Source: Oscillospiraceae bacterium
GTDB taxonomy: Bacteria; Bacillota; Clostridia; Oscillospirales; Oscillospiraceae
DNA: 43,032 nt
Reading direction: 5' to 3'
NCBI GenBank assembly: GCA_029257695.1
Contig: JARIAU010000009.1
Coordinates: 1-43,032 of the forward strand
Shown: one piece after another, positions 16,410-25,227 of the stretch
How the letters are laid out: each line of letters starts with the position of its first letter
Numbering within the stretch: the stretch's first letter is position 1
Made by a program: the position numbers and the translations under genes
The notes under the pieces: generated by a model
Databases searched by the model: none
What the model was told of the DNA's origin: nothing
Seen by the model: the letters and a program-made list of their open reading frames with translations, nothing else

Positions 16410-17915
16410 ATGGAACTTGGTTTACAGTACGAACAACTGAAGTGCTATTCCTGTGTTCTTGACACGGTCATGCGACGGGAAGAAGCACAGGAAGCGATTG
16501 TATCAGACACCTATCCGGATATCGCATCCATTGTAAATGCCTCCGGTATGGTAATGCTGAGCCAATGCTGTATTTCCGGAGATACTATAAGCGCGGAAGG
16601 CCGAATCAACGCAATGGTTCTCTATGAACCAGAGGGCACTGCTGGATTTCAGGCATTGGAGGTTCAGATTCCATATCGCTGTTCCACAGAGGCGGCATCT
16701 GCGGATGAACGGTGCCACCTGCACACGTCTGTTCAACTTCACAGTGTAGAGGTGAAGGTACTCAATCCCCGCAAAGTCTATGTACGAGCCGAAGTCAGCC
16801 TGCATGTACAGGCATATCGGGATGACACATGCCATTACAGCGTTGCATTGAATGAACCAGACGAGACACTCTGTACCAAACAAGAGCAAGTCGAACTTGG
16901 ATATATCGCTCAGGTAACTGAGAAACGATTCCCTTTCGAAGAATTCATCAATTTGAATCCAGGTTCCACTCCGGAGCGGCTGATCAGCTGGGAAACGGTA
17001 CCTTACTGCAACGAAGCAAAATTGGTGGGTTCCAGAGTGGTTTTTCAGGGCGGTCTCAAAACCAAATTCCGTTTTCTGACCGCCGAGGGAATGTACTTCA
17101 CAGAAGACTACGATCTTCCCATGTCTCAGGTTCTGGAGGCTGGAAGCGCCGGAGAAGGGGCTGTCCCAGTCATTCATCTCGCAATCAGCGACGGGGATGT
17201 CTTTCTTGATGGGAACGATGCCGTTCAGTTGCATTTGGAAATACAGGTTTGGGGGATCATCTACGATCAGCAGCGTAGGGAAGTGCTGACAGATGCATAC
17301 AGCATCAAAGCGCCGAGCAACTGTACATCGGATACGCTCTCATCCTTTTGTTTGACCGCCCACGATGTCCGTACTTTGTCGTTTCGACAGCCGCTGGATG
17401 TGCTTATGCCTTCTTCCGAAGTTGTGGAGCAAAGCGTCCAGCTGTGTGAAATGACAAACGGGGATAATCCCAATGAATACAAATGTCGCTTGAAGATCCA
17501 CCTCTGTATGCGAGACAGTAACGGGGAACTGAGTCAGATGGAGCAGTGCTGCTATGTGCCGATTCAACTTCCAACCTGTGCTTGTGATATGAAATGGGTG
17601 GAATGTTTTCTAATGGACGCTGTTTGCATCTCTGCTGCGGGTGGTGTGGAAGTGCGTGGCAATCTGCACTTGGACTATGTATTTCTTTGCCGCTCCAGCT
17701 ACACCACGCTGAGTACCATCACAGTGAATGAATCTGCGGAGGTCGAACCGTCGCTCCGCCCATCCGCAGTTCTACGCATGCTGCACAGCAATGAGACTTT
17801 GTGGGATCTTGGTAAGGCCTACGCATCCACAGTTGAGGATATTATGACAGTCAATCAGATCAACGACGAGCGAGAGGCAGGAAACCGTTTTCTGCTCATC
17901 CCCCGCAAGCGCTGA
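16410..17915 (+). CDS. sipL: SpoIVA-interacting coat protein SipL (DUF3794 repeats + LysM)
   Basis: 501 residues without signal peptide. Most of the protein is repeats of the SPOCS/DUF3794 beta domain, at least two and probably three, each with a conserved acidic/hydrophobic strand pattern. The last about 45 residues form a LysM domain (ETLWDLGKAYAST through IPRKR). In C. difficile, SipL binds SpoIVA through its LysM and is needed for coat attachment to the forespore. The start at 16410 follows GAAAGGAGAG. The gene lies directly between spoVM and spoIVA, linking the three partners of the basement layer. Confidence 0.9.
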   Translation: MELGLQYEQLKCYSCVLDTVMRREEAQEAIVSDTYPDIASIVNASGMVMLSQCCISGDTISAEGRINAMVLYEPEGTAGFQALEVQIPYRCSTEAASADERCHLHTSVQLHSVEVKVLNPRKVYVRAEVSLHVQAYRDDTCHYSVALNEPDETLCTKQEQVELGYIAQVTEKRFPFEEFINLNPGSTPERLISWETVPYCNEAKLVGSRVVFQGGLKTKFRFLTAEGMYFTEDYDLPMSQVLEAGSAGEGAVPVIHLAISDGDVFLDGNDAVQLHLEIQVWGIIYDQQRREVLTDAYSIKAPSNCTSDTLSSFCLTAHDVRTLSFRQPLDVLMPSSEVVEQSVQLCEMTNGDNPNEYKCRLKIHLCMRDSNGELSQMEQCCYVPIQLPTCACDMKWVECFLMDAVCISAAGGVEVRGNLHLDYVFLCRSSYTTLSTITVNESAEVEPSLRPSAVLRMLHSNETLWDLGKAYASTVEDIMTVNQINDEREAGNRFLLIPRKR

Positions 17916-17930
17916 ATGGAGGGAAAATCT

Positions 17931-19406
17931 ATGGAGCAGGAAATTTATACCGACATGGTAAATCGCACCGGGGGTAACATTTACATCGGTGTGGTTGGCC
18001 CTGTCCGGACCGGAAAATCGACATTTATTAAGCGTTTTATGGAAACCATGGTCATTCCCAAGATTGAGAATGTCTACCAACGGGAGCGGGCCAAGGACGA
18101 ATTGCCACAAAGCGGCTCCGGGCGTACCATTATGACTGCCGAACCAAAGTTTGTCCCCGAAGAAGCCGTGGAGGTTCAAACCGAAGATGGCATCCGCTTT
18201 TCTGTGCGGCTGATTGACAGCGTAGGCTATCTGGTGAACAGTGCAGTCGGTCAAATGGAAGACGATCAACCCCGTATGGTGACTACTCCATGGTTCGACT
18301 ATGAGATTCCAATGTCTGAAGCTGCCGAACTCGGTACACGAAAGGTAATTGCAGAACATTCTACCATCGGGATTGTCATTACAACGGATGGAACCATCAC
18401 AGATATTCCTCGTGCAGATTATGTAGATGCGGAGCGAAAAACCATCGAAGAGCTAAAGGAAATCGGAAAACCATTTCTGATTCTGGTCAATTCGGCGCAT
18501 CCACAAGGCGAATCGGCTAAGTCCGTCTGTACTGAACTGGAGCAAACATACGGAGTAGGCTGTATGGCTGTAGATTGTCAGACCTTGGATGAATCGGATA
18601 TTTGCCACATTCTTCGCCGCGTATTGTACGAATTTCCCTTACAGGAGATTGATTTGTTTTTGCCCGGCTGGGTGGAAGCTCTTCCCTCGGAACATCCGCT
18701 CAAAAAAGAACTGTTCACCCAGGTTTGTGGCAAAGCCAGGACAATTAAAAAGATTTCCGAAGTGGATTCCTTCCTGACGGACATTTCGGAGTGCGACCTG
18801 CAGGAATCCAGCCGAATTACTTCCATCGACTTGGGCCACGGTGTCGTTTCCATTCATCTGAATTTACCGCACCAGCTTTTTTTCCGTACCTTATCAGAAG
18901 AAACTGGCATCTCTATTCAAGACGACGGCGACTTGTTCCGTCAGCTCACAGCACTTTCTGCAATTCGAAACGAATACGAGAAGGTTGCAGATGCCTTAAA
19001 ATCTGTAAAGGAGGACGGATATGGAATTGTTCTGCCCTCCATTGACGAGCTGACACTGGAAGACCCGGAAATCATGAAACAGGGAGGACGCTATGGCGTA
19101 CGGCTCAAAGCCAGCGCTCCGTCAATTCACATGATTCGCGCCGATATTGAGACCGTTTTGTCTCCCATTGTAGGCAATGAAAAACAAAGCGAAGAGATGA
19201 TCAATTTCCTCCTGCAAGAATTCGAAGGAGACCCCAAACAAATCTGGAAATCCAACATCTTTGGAAAATCCTTTCATGAACTGGTTAACGAAGATTTACA
19301 GGGCAAGCTAACAAGGATGCCTCAGGAGGCCCGGATCAAGCTGCGGGAAACACTACAGCGCATGATCAACGAGGGGAGTGGAGGCTTGATCTGTATTATC
19401 CTGTAA
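17931..19406 (+). CDS. spoIVA: Stage IV sporulation protein A (coat morphogenetic ATPase)
   Basis: 491 residues, matching the 492 of B. subtilis. The Walker A is GPVRTGKS (23-30 region, Lys29), the sensor segment is TIMTAEPKFVP and Walker B is RLIDSVGYLV. The C-terminus is GGLICIIL, typical of the family. SpoIVA hydrolyses ATP to polymerise irreversibly into the coat basement layer on the outer forespore membrane, recruited by SpoVM. I prefer ATG 17931 over in-frame 17916 because GGAGGG lies 7 bases upstream and the length then matches the family. It shares the sipL transcript (15-base gap) and ends in a strong terminator. Confidence 0.96.
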   Translation: MEQEIYTDMVNRTGGNIYIGVVGPVRTGKSTFIKRFMETMVIPKIENVYQRERAKDELPQSGSGRTIMTAEPKFVPEEAVEVQTEDGIRFSVRLIDSVGYLVNSAVGQMEDDQPRMVTTPWFDYEIPMSEAAELGTRKVIAEHSTIGIVITTDGTITDIPRADYVDAERKTIEELKEIGKPFLILVNSAHPQGESAKSVCTELEQTYGVGCMAVDCQTLDESDICHILRRVLYEFPLQEIDLFLPGWVEALPSEHPLKKELFTQVCGKARTIKKISEVDSFLTDISECDLQESSRITSIDLGHGVVSIHLNLPHQLFFRTLSEETGISIQDDGDLFRQLTALSAIRNEYEKVADALKSVKEDGYGIVLPSIDELTLEDPEIMKQGGRYGVRLKASAPSIHMIRADIETVLSPIVGNEKQSEEMINFLLQEFEGDPKQIWKSNIFGKSFHELVNEDLQGKLTRMPQEARIKLRETLQRMINEGSGGLICIIL

Positions 19407-19429
19407 CTCAAATCTACGCTTCTTTTATC

Positions 19430-19467
19430 AGCGCCGGATGTGATTAAAGATGACATCCGGCGCTTTT
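19430..19467 (+). terminator. Intrinsic terminator after spoIVA
   Basis: A 12-bp perfect stem (19430-19441 with 19453-19464), 11-base loop and TTTT(C)T tail. Confidence 0.9.
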
Positions 19468-19604
19468 CTATTCTGCAGATATCGGAGCGGGCCTTGCCCC
19501 GACAGCTAATGTGCAAGAATCATGCATTCCTTTTTCATGCTCTGCTTTCTTTTGATGTGCGCCGTTCAAAATCAAGCGTAAATTACCGTTTGTTTTTACA
19601 ATTT

Positions 19605-19640
19605 TTGCAATTTTCAAAATTTACTATTGCAAAATTGCAA
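19605..19640. promoter_or_regulatory. Inverted repeat overlapping the aminotransferase promoter
   Basis: Perfect 10-base arms TTGCAATTTT (19605-19614) and AAAATTGCAA (19631-19640), 16 bases apart. The right arm overlaps the -35 box. The rest of 19468-19690 is AT-rich with no gene seen. It is a candidate operator for an unknown regulator; no DNA-binding protein is encoded next to it. Confidence 0.45.
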
Positions 19641-19655
19641 GTTGTAGCATATAAT
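19627..19655 (+). promoter_or_regulatory. SigA-type promoter of the aminotransferase gene
   Basis: TTGCAA (19627-19632), 17-base spacer, TATAAT (19650-19655), 35 bases before the start codon. Confidence 0.7.
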
Positions 19656-19690
19656 AATGCAGAACTTGAGATTTTTTGGAGGCCTGAACT

Positions 19691-20881
<1,191 letters not shown>

Positions 20882-20894
20882 TTTTATTCGCACG

Positions 20895-20920
20895 AACCCC
20901 CGGCACTTGCCGGGGGTTTT
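20895..20920 (+). terminator. Intrinsic terminator after the aminotransferase gene
   Basis: A 10-bp perfect GC-rich stem (20895-20904 with 20909-20918), 4-base loop, T-run. Confidence 0.9.
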
Positions 20921-20941
20921 GATTTTATTTTCTGCCTAGTG

Positions 20942-20970
20942 TTTCCAACTCTGGTTTGCCATGGTATAAT
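20942..20970 (+). promoter_or_regulatory. SigA-type promoter of the AI-2E-family gene
   Basis: TTTCCA (20942-20947), 17-base spacer, TATAAT (20965-20970) with extended -10 TGG. It overlaps the possible in-frame start at 20956, which supports the downstream ATG at 21022. Confidence 0.65.
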
Positions 20971-21021
20971 TCACCTGTACACTATGGATTATTGAATACA
21001 CAGGGGAGTGATCCGTCTGTC

Positions 21022-22302
21022 ATGAGAGACAACAAATACCAAAAATACCTTGCATACGGCGTAACTGCATTCTTAGTTATCGCTGCCAGTATCTTCTTTT
21101 TCTTCTTCTTGTTTAAACTGGATGCTATCCGAGGTTTTCTCCGATTTCTGACCCAAATTTTGGAGCCGTTTTTTGTGGGTGCAGTGATTGCCTATTTAGT
21201 AACGCCGTTTTATAATATGCTTCACCGCAATCTTAGGGACTTTTTCTCCCGGAAGTTAAAGCCCAGACACGCATCACGGCTAGCGGTCGGACTGTCCCTG
21301 TTGATTTCTGTGATTACGATTTTGTTGGTCGTATTTAGCTTATTTGCAATGATCGTCCCTCAGTTCGTAAAAAGTATAATCAATATTTTTAATTCATTGG
21401 AAACCTACTCAGTCAACCTTCAACATTGGATTTGGAATCTTTTGGAGGACAATCCAGAATTGGCCGCCAAAGTAGATGCTATGTATCTGAAGTATTATCA
21501 GGCACTGATGACATGGCTCGAATCCAAAATGACACCGGATGTAGAAGCACTCCTCACATCCATCAGCGGACTTGGCGATTTATTCTCTGGCATCATCAGC
21601 AGTGTGTTTACAGTGGTGCGAATTGCCAAAGACTTCTTTATTGGCATCATTGTTTCCGTCTATCTTCTGGTTGCAAAGCGCCATCTGATTGCACAGGCAA
21701 AGAAAATAGTTTACGGTGCGTTTTCCCTCAAAGCTGCTAACTATATTGTGTATGAATGCCGTTATATTCACACCGTATTCGGTGGCTTTATCCGTGGCAA
21801 ACTGTTGGATTCTCTGATTATTGGCATCCTTTGTTTCTGTGGCTGCACACTGTTCAAATTCCCGTATGCTTTGGTCATCAGCGTAATTGTCGGCGTTACC
21901 AATATTATTCCGTTTTTTGGTCCCTTTGTCGGCGCCATCCCCAGTGCATTCCTGATTTTGATCGTCGACCCTATGAAATGTATTTATTTTATTCTCTTCA
22001 TTGTTGTACTGCAACAGTTTGACGGTAATGTGCTTGGTCCTAAAATTCTTGGTAACACCACAGGTCTTTCTTCGTTCTGGGTGCTGTTTTCCATCATCCT
22101 CTTCGGTGGTTTGTTTGGCTTTGTTGGTATGATTATCGGCGTACCATTGTTCGCCGTTATCTATTCCATTATCTCCAATGTGGTAAATCATCAACTCAAA
22201 AAGAAAACACTTTCGCTGGAAACCAACGAGTACGAGTTACTGGACCATGTGGATGAAACCACAAACAACTTTGTCCGACTGAAAGATCCCACTCTGAAGT
22301 AA
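21022..22302 (+). CDS. AI-2E transporter family membrane protein
   Basis: 426 residues. The AI-2E/PerM family layout is visible: two N-terminal helices (about 12-35 and 45-70), a helix near 85-110, an amphipathic middle region, a helix near 200-225, and a C-terminal hydrophobic bundle with the conserved GLFGFVGMIIGVPLFAV-like segment and the NIIPFFGPFVGAIP motif. Members include putative exporters, sodium/proton antiporters and the sporulation protein YtvI; the substrate cannot be told from sequence. ATG 21022 has GGGGAGTGAT upstream and fits the mapped promoter. It is monocistronic and ends at a terminator shared with the convergent phosphofructokinase gene. Confidence 0.88.
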   Translation: MRDNKYQKYLAYGVTAFLVIAASIFFFFFLFKLDAIRGFLRFLTQILEPFFVGAVIAYLVTPFYNMLHRNLRDFFSRKLKPRHASRLAVGLSLLISVITILLVVFSLFAMIVPQFVKSIINIFNSLETYSVNLQHWIWNLLEDNPELAAKVDAMYLKYYQALMTWLESKMTPDVEALLTSISGLGDLFSGIISSVFTVVRIAKDFFIGIIVSVYLLVAKRHLIAQAKKIVYGAFSLKAANYIVYECRYIHTVFGGFIRGKLLDSLIIGILCFCGCTLFKFPYALVISVIVGVTNIIPFFGPFVGAIPSAFLILIVDPMKCIYFILFIVVLQQFDGNVLGPKILGNTTGLSSFWVLFSIILFGGLFGFVGMIIGVPLFAVIYSIISNVVNHQLKKKTLSLETNEYELLDHVDETTNNFVRLKDPTLK

Positions 22303-22326
22303 AAAGTAAAAAATGGTTCAAAAGAT

Positions 22327-22363
22327 AAAAAGTCGCCTCTGATTTGACCAGAGGCGACTTTTT
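22327..22363. terminator. Bidirectional terminator
   Basis: A 15-bp perfect stem (22327-22341 with 22349-22363), A-run on the left and T-run on the right. It serves the convergent AI-2E-family gene (+) and phosphofructokinase gene (-). Confidence 0.92.
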
Positions 22364-22364
22364 A

Positions 22365-23615
22365 TTAAGTCGACACCACTTCAGGCGGAACTTTTCTTAA
22401 TTTGGAATAGCGGGGAAGAGAGGCAGCTCTTTTCTGTCCAGATTCTCCCTGAATCAAAGGAAGCGCATAATCTATAAATGCCTGTGTGACCTGATTGCCG
22501 CAGGCATTGATCCAAGACAGGGGAACCTTTTTCTCTGCATTGGCAACCGTTTCCAAATCAACCGTAATCGAATTGCACTGATAGCTGCCTTCCTGCATAC
22601 TGCGTTCAAATCCAATCATAACGCCAGAAGCGCCACCTATCGCTCGTTCCACTGCAGCGCAACCCGCATCATAGGCTTCGTCAATATCCGTTTGTGACGC
22701 AATATGCGCCGCACAGCGCTGAAGTAGAGAAAGTTCAATTCCTCGTGCCTTGCACCCAAGCCGCTTTTTAACCTCTTCTGCTAAGTAGACACCAAGTCCG
22801 CCCAGCTGTACATGACCAAACCCATCAGCTGCTGCAACACCAACTTCGTTGATGAACTTCCCCTGTGCATCATGAATCCCTTCCGATACAGCCACAACAC
22901 AAAACCCCTGCGTGTGAAGCACTGTATCCACATCCTGCAAAAATGCATCCATGCAGAAATCTCGTTCCGGCAAATAGATCAAATCCGGACCTTGCCCCAC
23001 AACCGATGCAAGGGATGCCGCTCCGGCCAGCCATCCTGCGTGGCGGCCCATAATCTCAACTATGTTGACAGTTGGAGTAGTGTACACCTGACTATCCTGC
23101 CGCAGTTCTGCGCAGACGGTTGCGATAAATTTAGCCGCAGAACCATAGCCGGGGCAATGATCGGTTCCCATCAAGTCATTGTCAATCGTCTTCGGAATGC
23201 CAATTACACGACACTCGTAACCAACCTTGGAGAGATACGAAGAAATTTTATGGCAGGTATCCATGGAGTCATTTCCACCGTTATAGAAGAAATAGCGCAC
23301 ATTATACTTACGGAAAATCTCCAAAATGCGCTGGTAATCGGTTTCGTCCTCCTCTGGATCTGCCAGCTTATACCGACAAGATCCCAACACAGAAGAGGGT
23401 GTGTACCGCAGCAATTCCAATTCCTCCGCATCTTCCTTGCCGAAATCTATCAAACGGTCTTCTAAAATTCCAGAAATTCCGTTTAATGCCCCTAAAACCT
23501 GCGTAATCAGTTCACTTTGCATTGCAGCATGAACTACCCCTGCCACACTGGCATTGATGACACTGGTGGGACCACCGGATTGGCCAACCACGCACGCTCC
23601 CTTTAACAGTTCCAC
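22365..23615 (-). CDS. pfp: 6-phosphofructokinase, probably PPi-dependent
   Basis: 416 residues from a GTG start at 23615. The upstream site GAAGGAG sits 8 bases before the GTG. In-frame codons further upstream (to 23681) would add a Phe/Leu-rich stretch that is really leader sequence. The motifs GQSGGPTSVINAS, NGGNDSMDT, GIPKTIDNDL and EIMGRHAGWLA place it in the phosphofructokinase family. At the two phosphoryl-donor positions it has Asp (GGND, residue 116) and Lys (PKTIDND, residue 142); ATP-dependent enzymes have Gly at both. It should therefore use pyrophosphate and work reversibly between fructose-6-P and fructose-1,6-bisP. The divergent neighbour is the aldolase using its product. Confidence 0.9.
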   Translation of the reverse strand: MELLKGACVVGQSGGPTSVINASVAGVVHAAMQSELITQVLGALNGISGILEDRLIDFGKEDAEELELLRYTPSSVLGSCRYKLADPEEDETDYQRILEIFRKYNVRYFFYNGGNDSMDTCHKISSYLSKVGYECRVIGIPKTIDNDLMGTDHCPGYGSAAKFIATVCAELRQDSQVYTTPTVNIVEIMGRHAGWLAGAASLASVVGQGPDLIYLPERDFCMDAFLQDVDTVLHTQGFCVVAVSEGIHDAQGKFINEVGVAAADGFGHVQLGGLGVYLAEEVKKRLGCKARGIELSLLQRCAAHIASQTDIDEAYDAGCAAVERAIGGASGVMIGFERSMQEGSYQCNSITVDLETVANAEKKVPLSWINACGNQVTQAFIDYALPLIQGESGQKRAASLPRYSKLRKVPPEVVST

Positions 23616-23700
23616 AAGACCCACTCCTTCGCACAAAAGTAACAGAAACAAGCAAAAATCGAAAGAAGTTTTATAAAACACCCCTCAATAGTTCTGACAA

Positions 23701-23729
23701 ATTATAGCATAATTGCTTGCAATAATCAA
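23701..23729 (-). promoter_or_regulatory. SigA-type promoter of pfp
   Basis: On the minus strand: TTGATT (23729-23724), 17-base spacer, TATAAT (23706-23701) with extended -10 TGC. It interleaves with the aldolase promoter on the other strand. Confidence 0.7.
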
Positions 23730-23745
23730 CTCTGTGTGTTAGAAT
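23717..23745 (+). promoter_or_regulatory. SigA-type promoter of fba
   Basis: TTGCAA (23717-23722), 17-base spacer, TAGAAT (23740-23745) with extended -10 TGT. Transcription would start near 23752, beyond the ATG at 23744, so that ATG cannot be the aldolase start. Confidence 0.65.
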
Positions 23746-23776
23746 GTGGTTACTTCAAGGAAAGGATGTGTCTCAG

Positions 23777-24712
23777 TTGCCTTTTGTAACTACGACCGAA
23801 ATGTTCCGCAAGGCGTACGAGGGTGGTTACGCCATCGGTGCCTTTAACGCAAACAATATGGAGATCATTCAGGGCATCACGGAAGCCGCTAAGGAATGCC
23901 GTGCCCCTGTCATTATTCAGGTGTCTCCCAGTGCAATGCGTTACGCCAATGCCACCTATCTGGTGAAGATGATTGAAGCTGCAGAGAAGGAGACCGGTCT
24001 TCCGATCTGCCTGCATCTGGACCACGGCGATTCTTTCGAGGTTTGCAAAGAAGTAATCGGTTACGGCTTTACTTCCGTTATGATCGATGCTTCCTCCAAG
24101 CCTTTCGAGGAGAATGTGGAAATTACCCGCAAAGTTGTTGAGTACGCTCATGACCACGGTGTTGTTGTCGAGGCCGAGCTGGGTGCCCTGGCTGGTGTCG
24201 AGGACGAGGTCGTTGTTTCTGAGGAGCATTCTCACTATACCGATCCCAACGAGGTTGAGGAGTTCGTCCATCGTACTGGCATCGACTCTCTGGCCATTGC
24301 AATTGGAACTTCCCATGGTGCTTATAAGTTTAAGCCCGGCACCAAGCCTCAGCTGCGCTTTGATATTTTGGAAGAGGTCTCCAAGCGTCTGCCCGGTTTC
24401 CCCATCGTTCTGCATGGTGCGTCCTCTGTGGATCCCCATTATGTCCAGATGGTAAACGAGAATGGAGGCAGCATGCCTGATGCCATCGGAATTCCTGAGG
24501 ATCAGCTGCGTAAGGCTGCCAGCCTGTCTGTCTGCAAGATCAACATTGACTCCGATATGCGTCTGGCTCTGACCGGCTCTCTGCGTAAGTATCTGAACGA
24601 GAATCCTTCTGTGTTCGATCCTCGCCAGTACATGTCCGTTGCCCGTGCCAATATCAAGGATGTCGTGAAGCACAAGATGATTGATGTCTTGGGCTGCAAC
24701 GACAAGATTTGA
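23777..24712 (+). CDS. fba: Class II fructose-1,6-bisphosphate aldolase
   Basis: 311 residues if translation starts at TTG 23777. This choice gives the family N-terminus (LPFVTTTEMF), has AAAGGA 10 bases upstream, and lies downstream of the predicted promoter. Class II features are HLDHGDSFE (zinc ligand and catalytic Asp), EAELGALAG, IGTSHGAYK and VLHGASSV (zinc histidines and phosphate-binding loop), and KINIDSDMR. The enzyme cleaves fructose-1,6-bisphosphate to DHAP and glyceraldehyde-3-P in glycolysis. It is divergent from the phosphofructokinase gene that makes its substrate. Codon choice is noticeably restricted, as expected for high expression. A strong terminator follows. Confidence 0.93.
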   Translation: MPFVTTTEMFRKAYEGGYAIGAFNANNMEIIQGITEAAKECRAPVIIQVSPSAMRYANATYLVKMIEAAEKETGLPICLHLDHGDSFEVCKEVIGYGFTSVMIDASSKPFEENVEITRKVVEYAHDHGVVVEAELGALAGVEDEVVVSEEHSHYTDPNEVEEFVHRTGIDSLAIAIGTSHGAYKFKPGTKPQLRFDILEEVSKRLPGFPIVLHGASSVDPHYVQMVNENGGSMPDAIGIPEDQLRKAASLSVCKINIDSDMRLALTGSLRKYLNENPSVFDPRQYMSVARANIKDVVKHKMIDVLGCNDKI

Positions 24713-24746
24713 TTGCACGCATATGTAACACACAAGAATGCAACGC

Positions 24747-24782
24747 AACTCCGGCGGGTGTGTATCGCCCGCCGGAGTTTTT
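24747..24782 (+). terminator. Intrinsic terminator after fba
   Basis: A 12-bp perfect stem (24747-24758 with 24768-24779), 9-base loop, T-run. Confidence 0.9.
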
Positions 24783-24811
24783 AAGCAAAAAATAGGGAGG
24801 AGGACCTGCAT

Positions 24812-25192
24812 ATGATCGATTCGACCCAACCAAACTTGGACTGCTGCGAATGCAATGTCATTCACCAAGAAACGGTCGATGTTGTACGAACTCACATGCC
24901 AGACGAAGAAGACATCTATGAAGTCGCTGATCTTTTTAAGGCCTTTGGTGATTCTACCAGAGCACGCATCATCTGTGCGCTTTCGATTGCAGAACTTTGT
25001 GTCTGTGATTTGTCTGCTTTACTGGATATGTCGCAATCTGCAGTTTCACACCAGCTTCGCACACTGAAGCAGGCTCGCATTGTTCGAAACCGTCGAAATG
25101 GAAAATCCGTTTATTATTCGTTGGATGACGAACATATCAAAGCTCTGTTTCGCATGGCAATTGAACATGTTACGGAAGAGGATCATAAATAA
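24812..25192 (+). CDS. ArsR/SmtB-family metal sensor, CadC-like
   Basis: 126 residues, a winged-helix repressor (helix-turn-helix around MSQSAVSHQLRTLKQA). Both classic CadC metal sites appear. The alpha3N thiolate site consists of Cys11/12/14 near the N-terminus plus ELCVCDL (Cys63, Cys65). The alpha5 zinc site DxHx10HxxE is formed by Asp106, His108, His119 and Glu122. In S. aureus CadC these bind Cd/Pb and Zn respectively, releasing DNA. ATG 24812 has GGGAGGAGG upstream. Unusually, no metal efflux ATPase or other target gene is adjacent: fba lies before it and a convergent recombinase after it. No clear promoter was found in the 29-base gap after the fba terminator. Confidence 0.9.
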   Translation: MIDSTQPNLDCCECNVIHQETVDVVRTHMPDEEDIYEVADLFKAFGDSTRARIICALSIAELCVCDLSALLDMSQSAVSHQLRTLKQARIVRNRRNGKSVYYSLDDEHIKALFRMAIEHVTEEDHK

Positions 25193-25225
25193 ATCCCGTT
25201 TGGCATTCCGCCAAACGGGATTTTT
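25191..25225. terminator. Bidirectional terminator
   Basis: A 14-bp perfect stem (25191-25204 with 25210-25223), 5-base loop, T-run on the right and A residues on the left. The metal-sensor stop codon runs into the stem. It is shared with the convergent recombinase gene, which ends at 25228. Confidence 0.9.
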
Positions 25226-25227
25226 GC

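Noticed and set aside
23750-24895. 381-codon open frame on the minus strand opposite fba
   Set aside because: It runs through the fba terminator and part of the metal-sensor gene, with no start signals. It is a shadow of a highly codon-biased gene.
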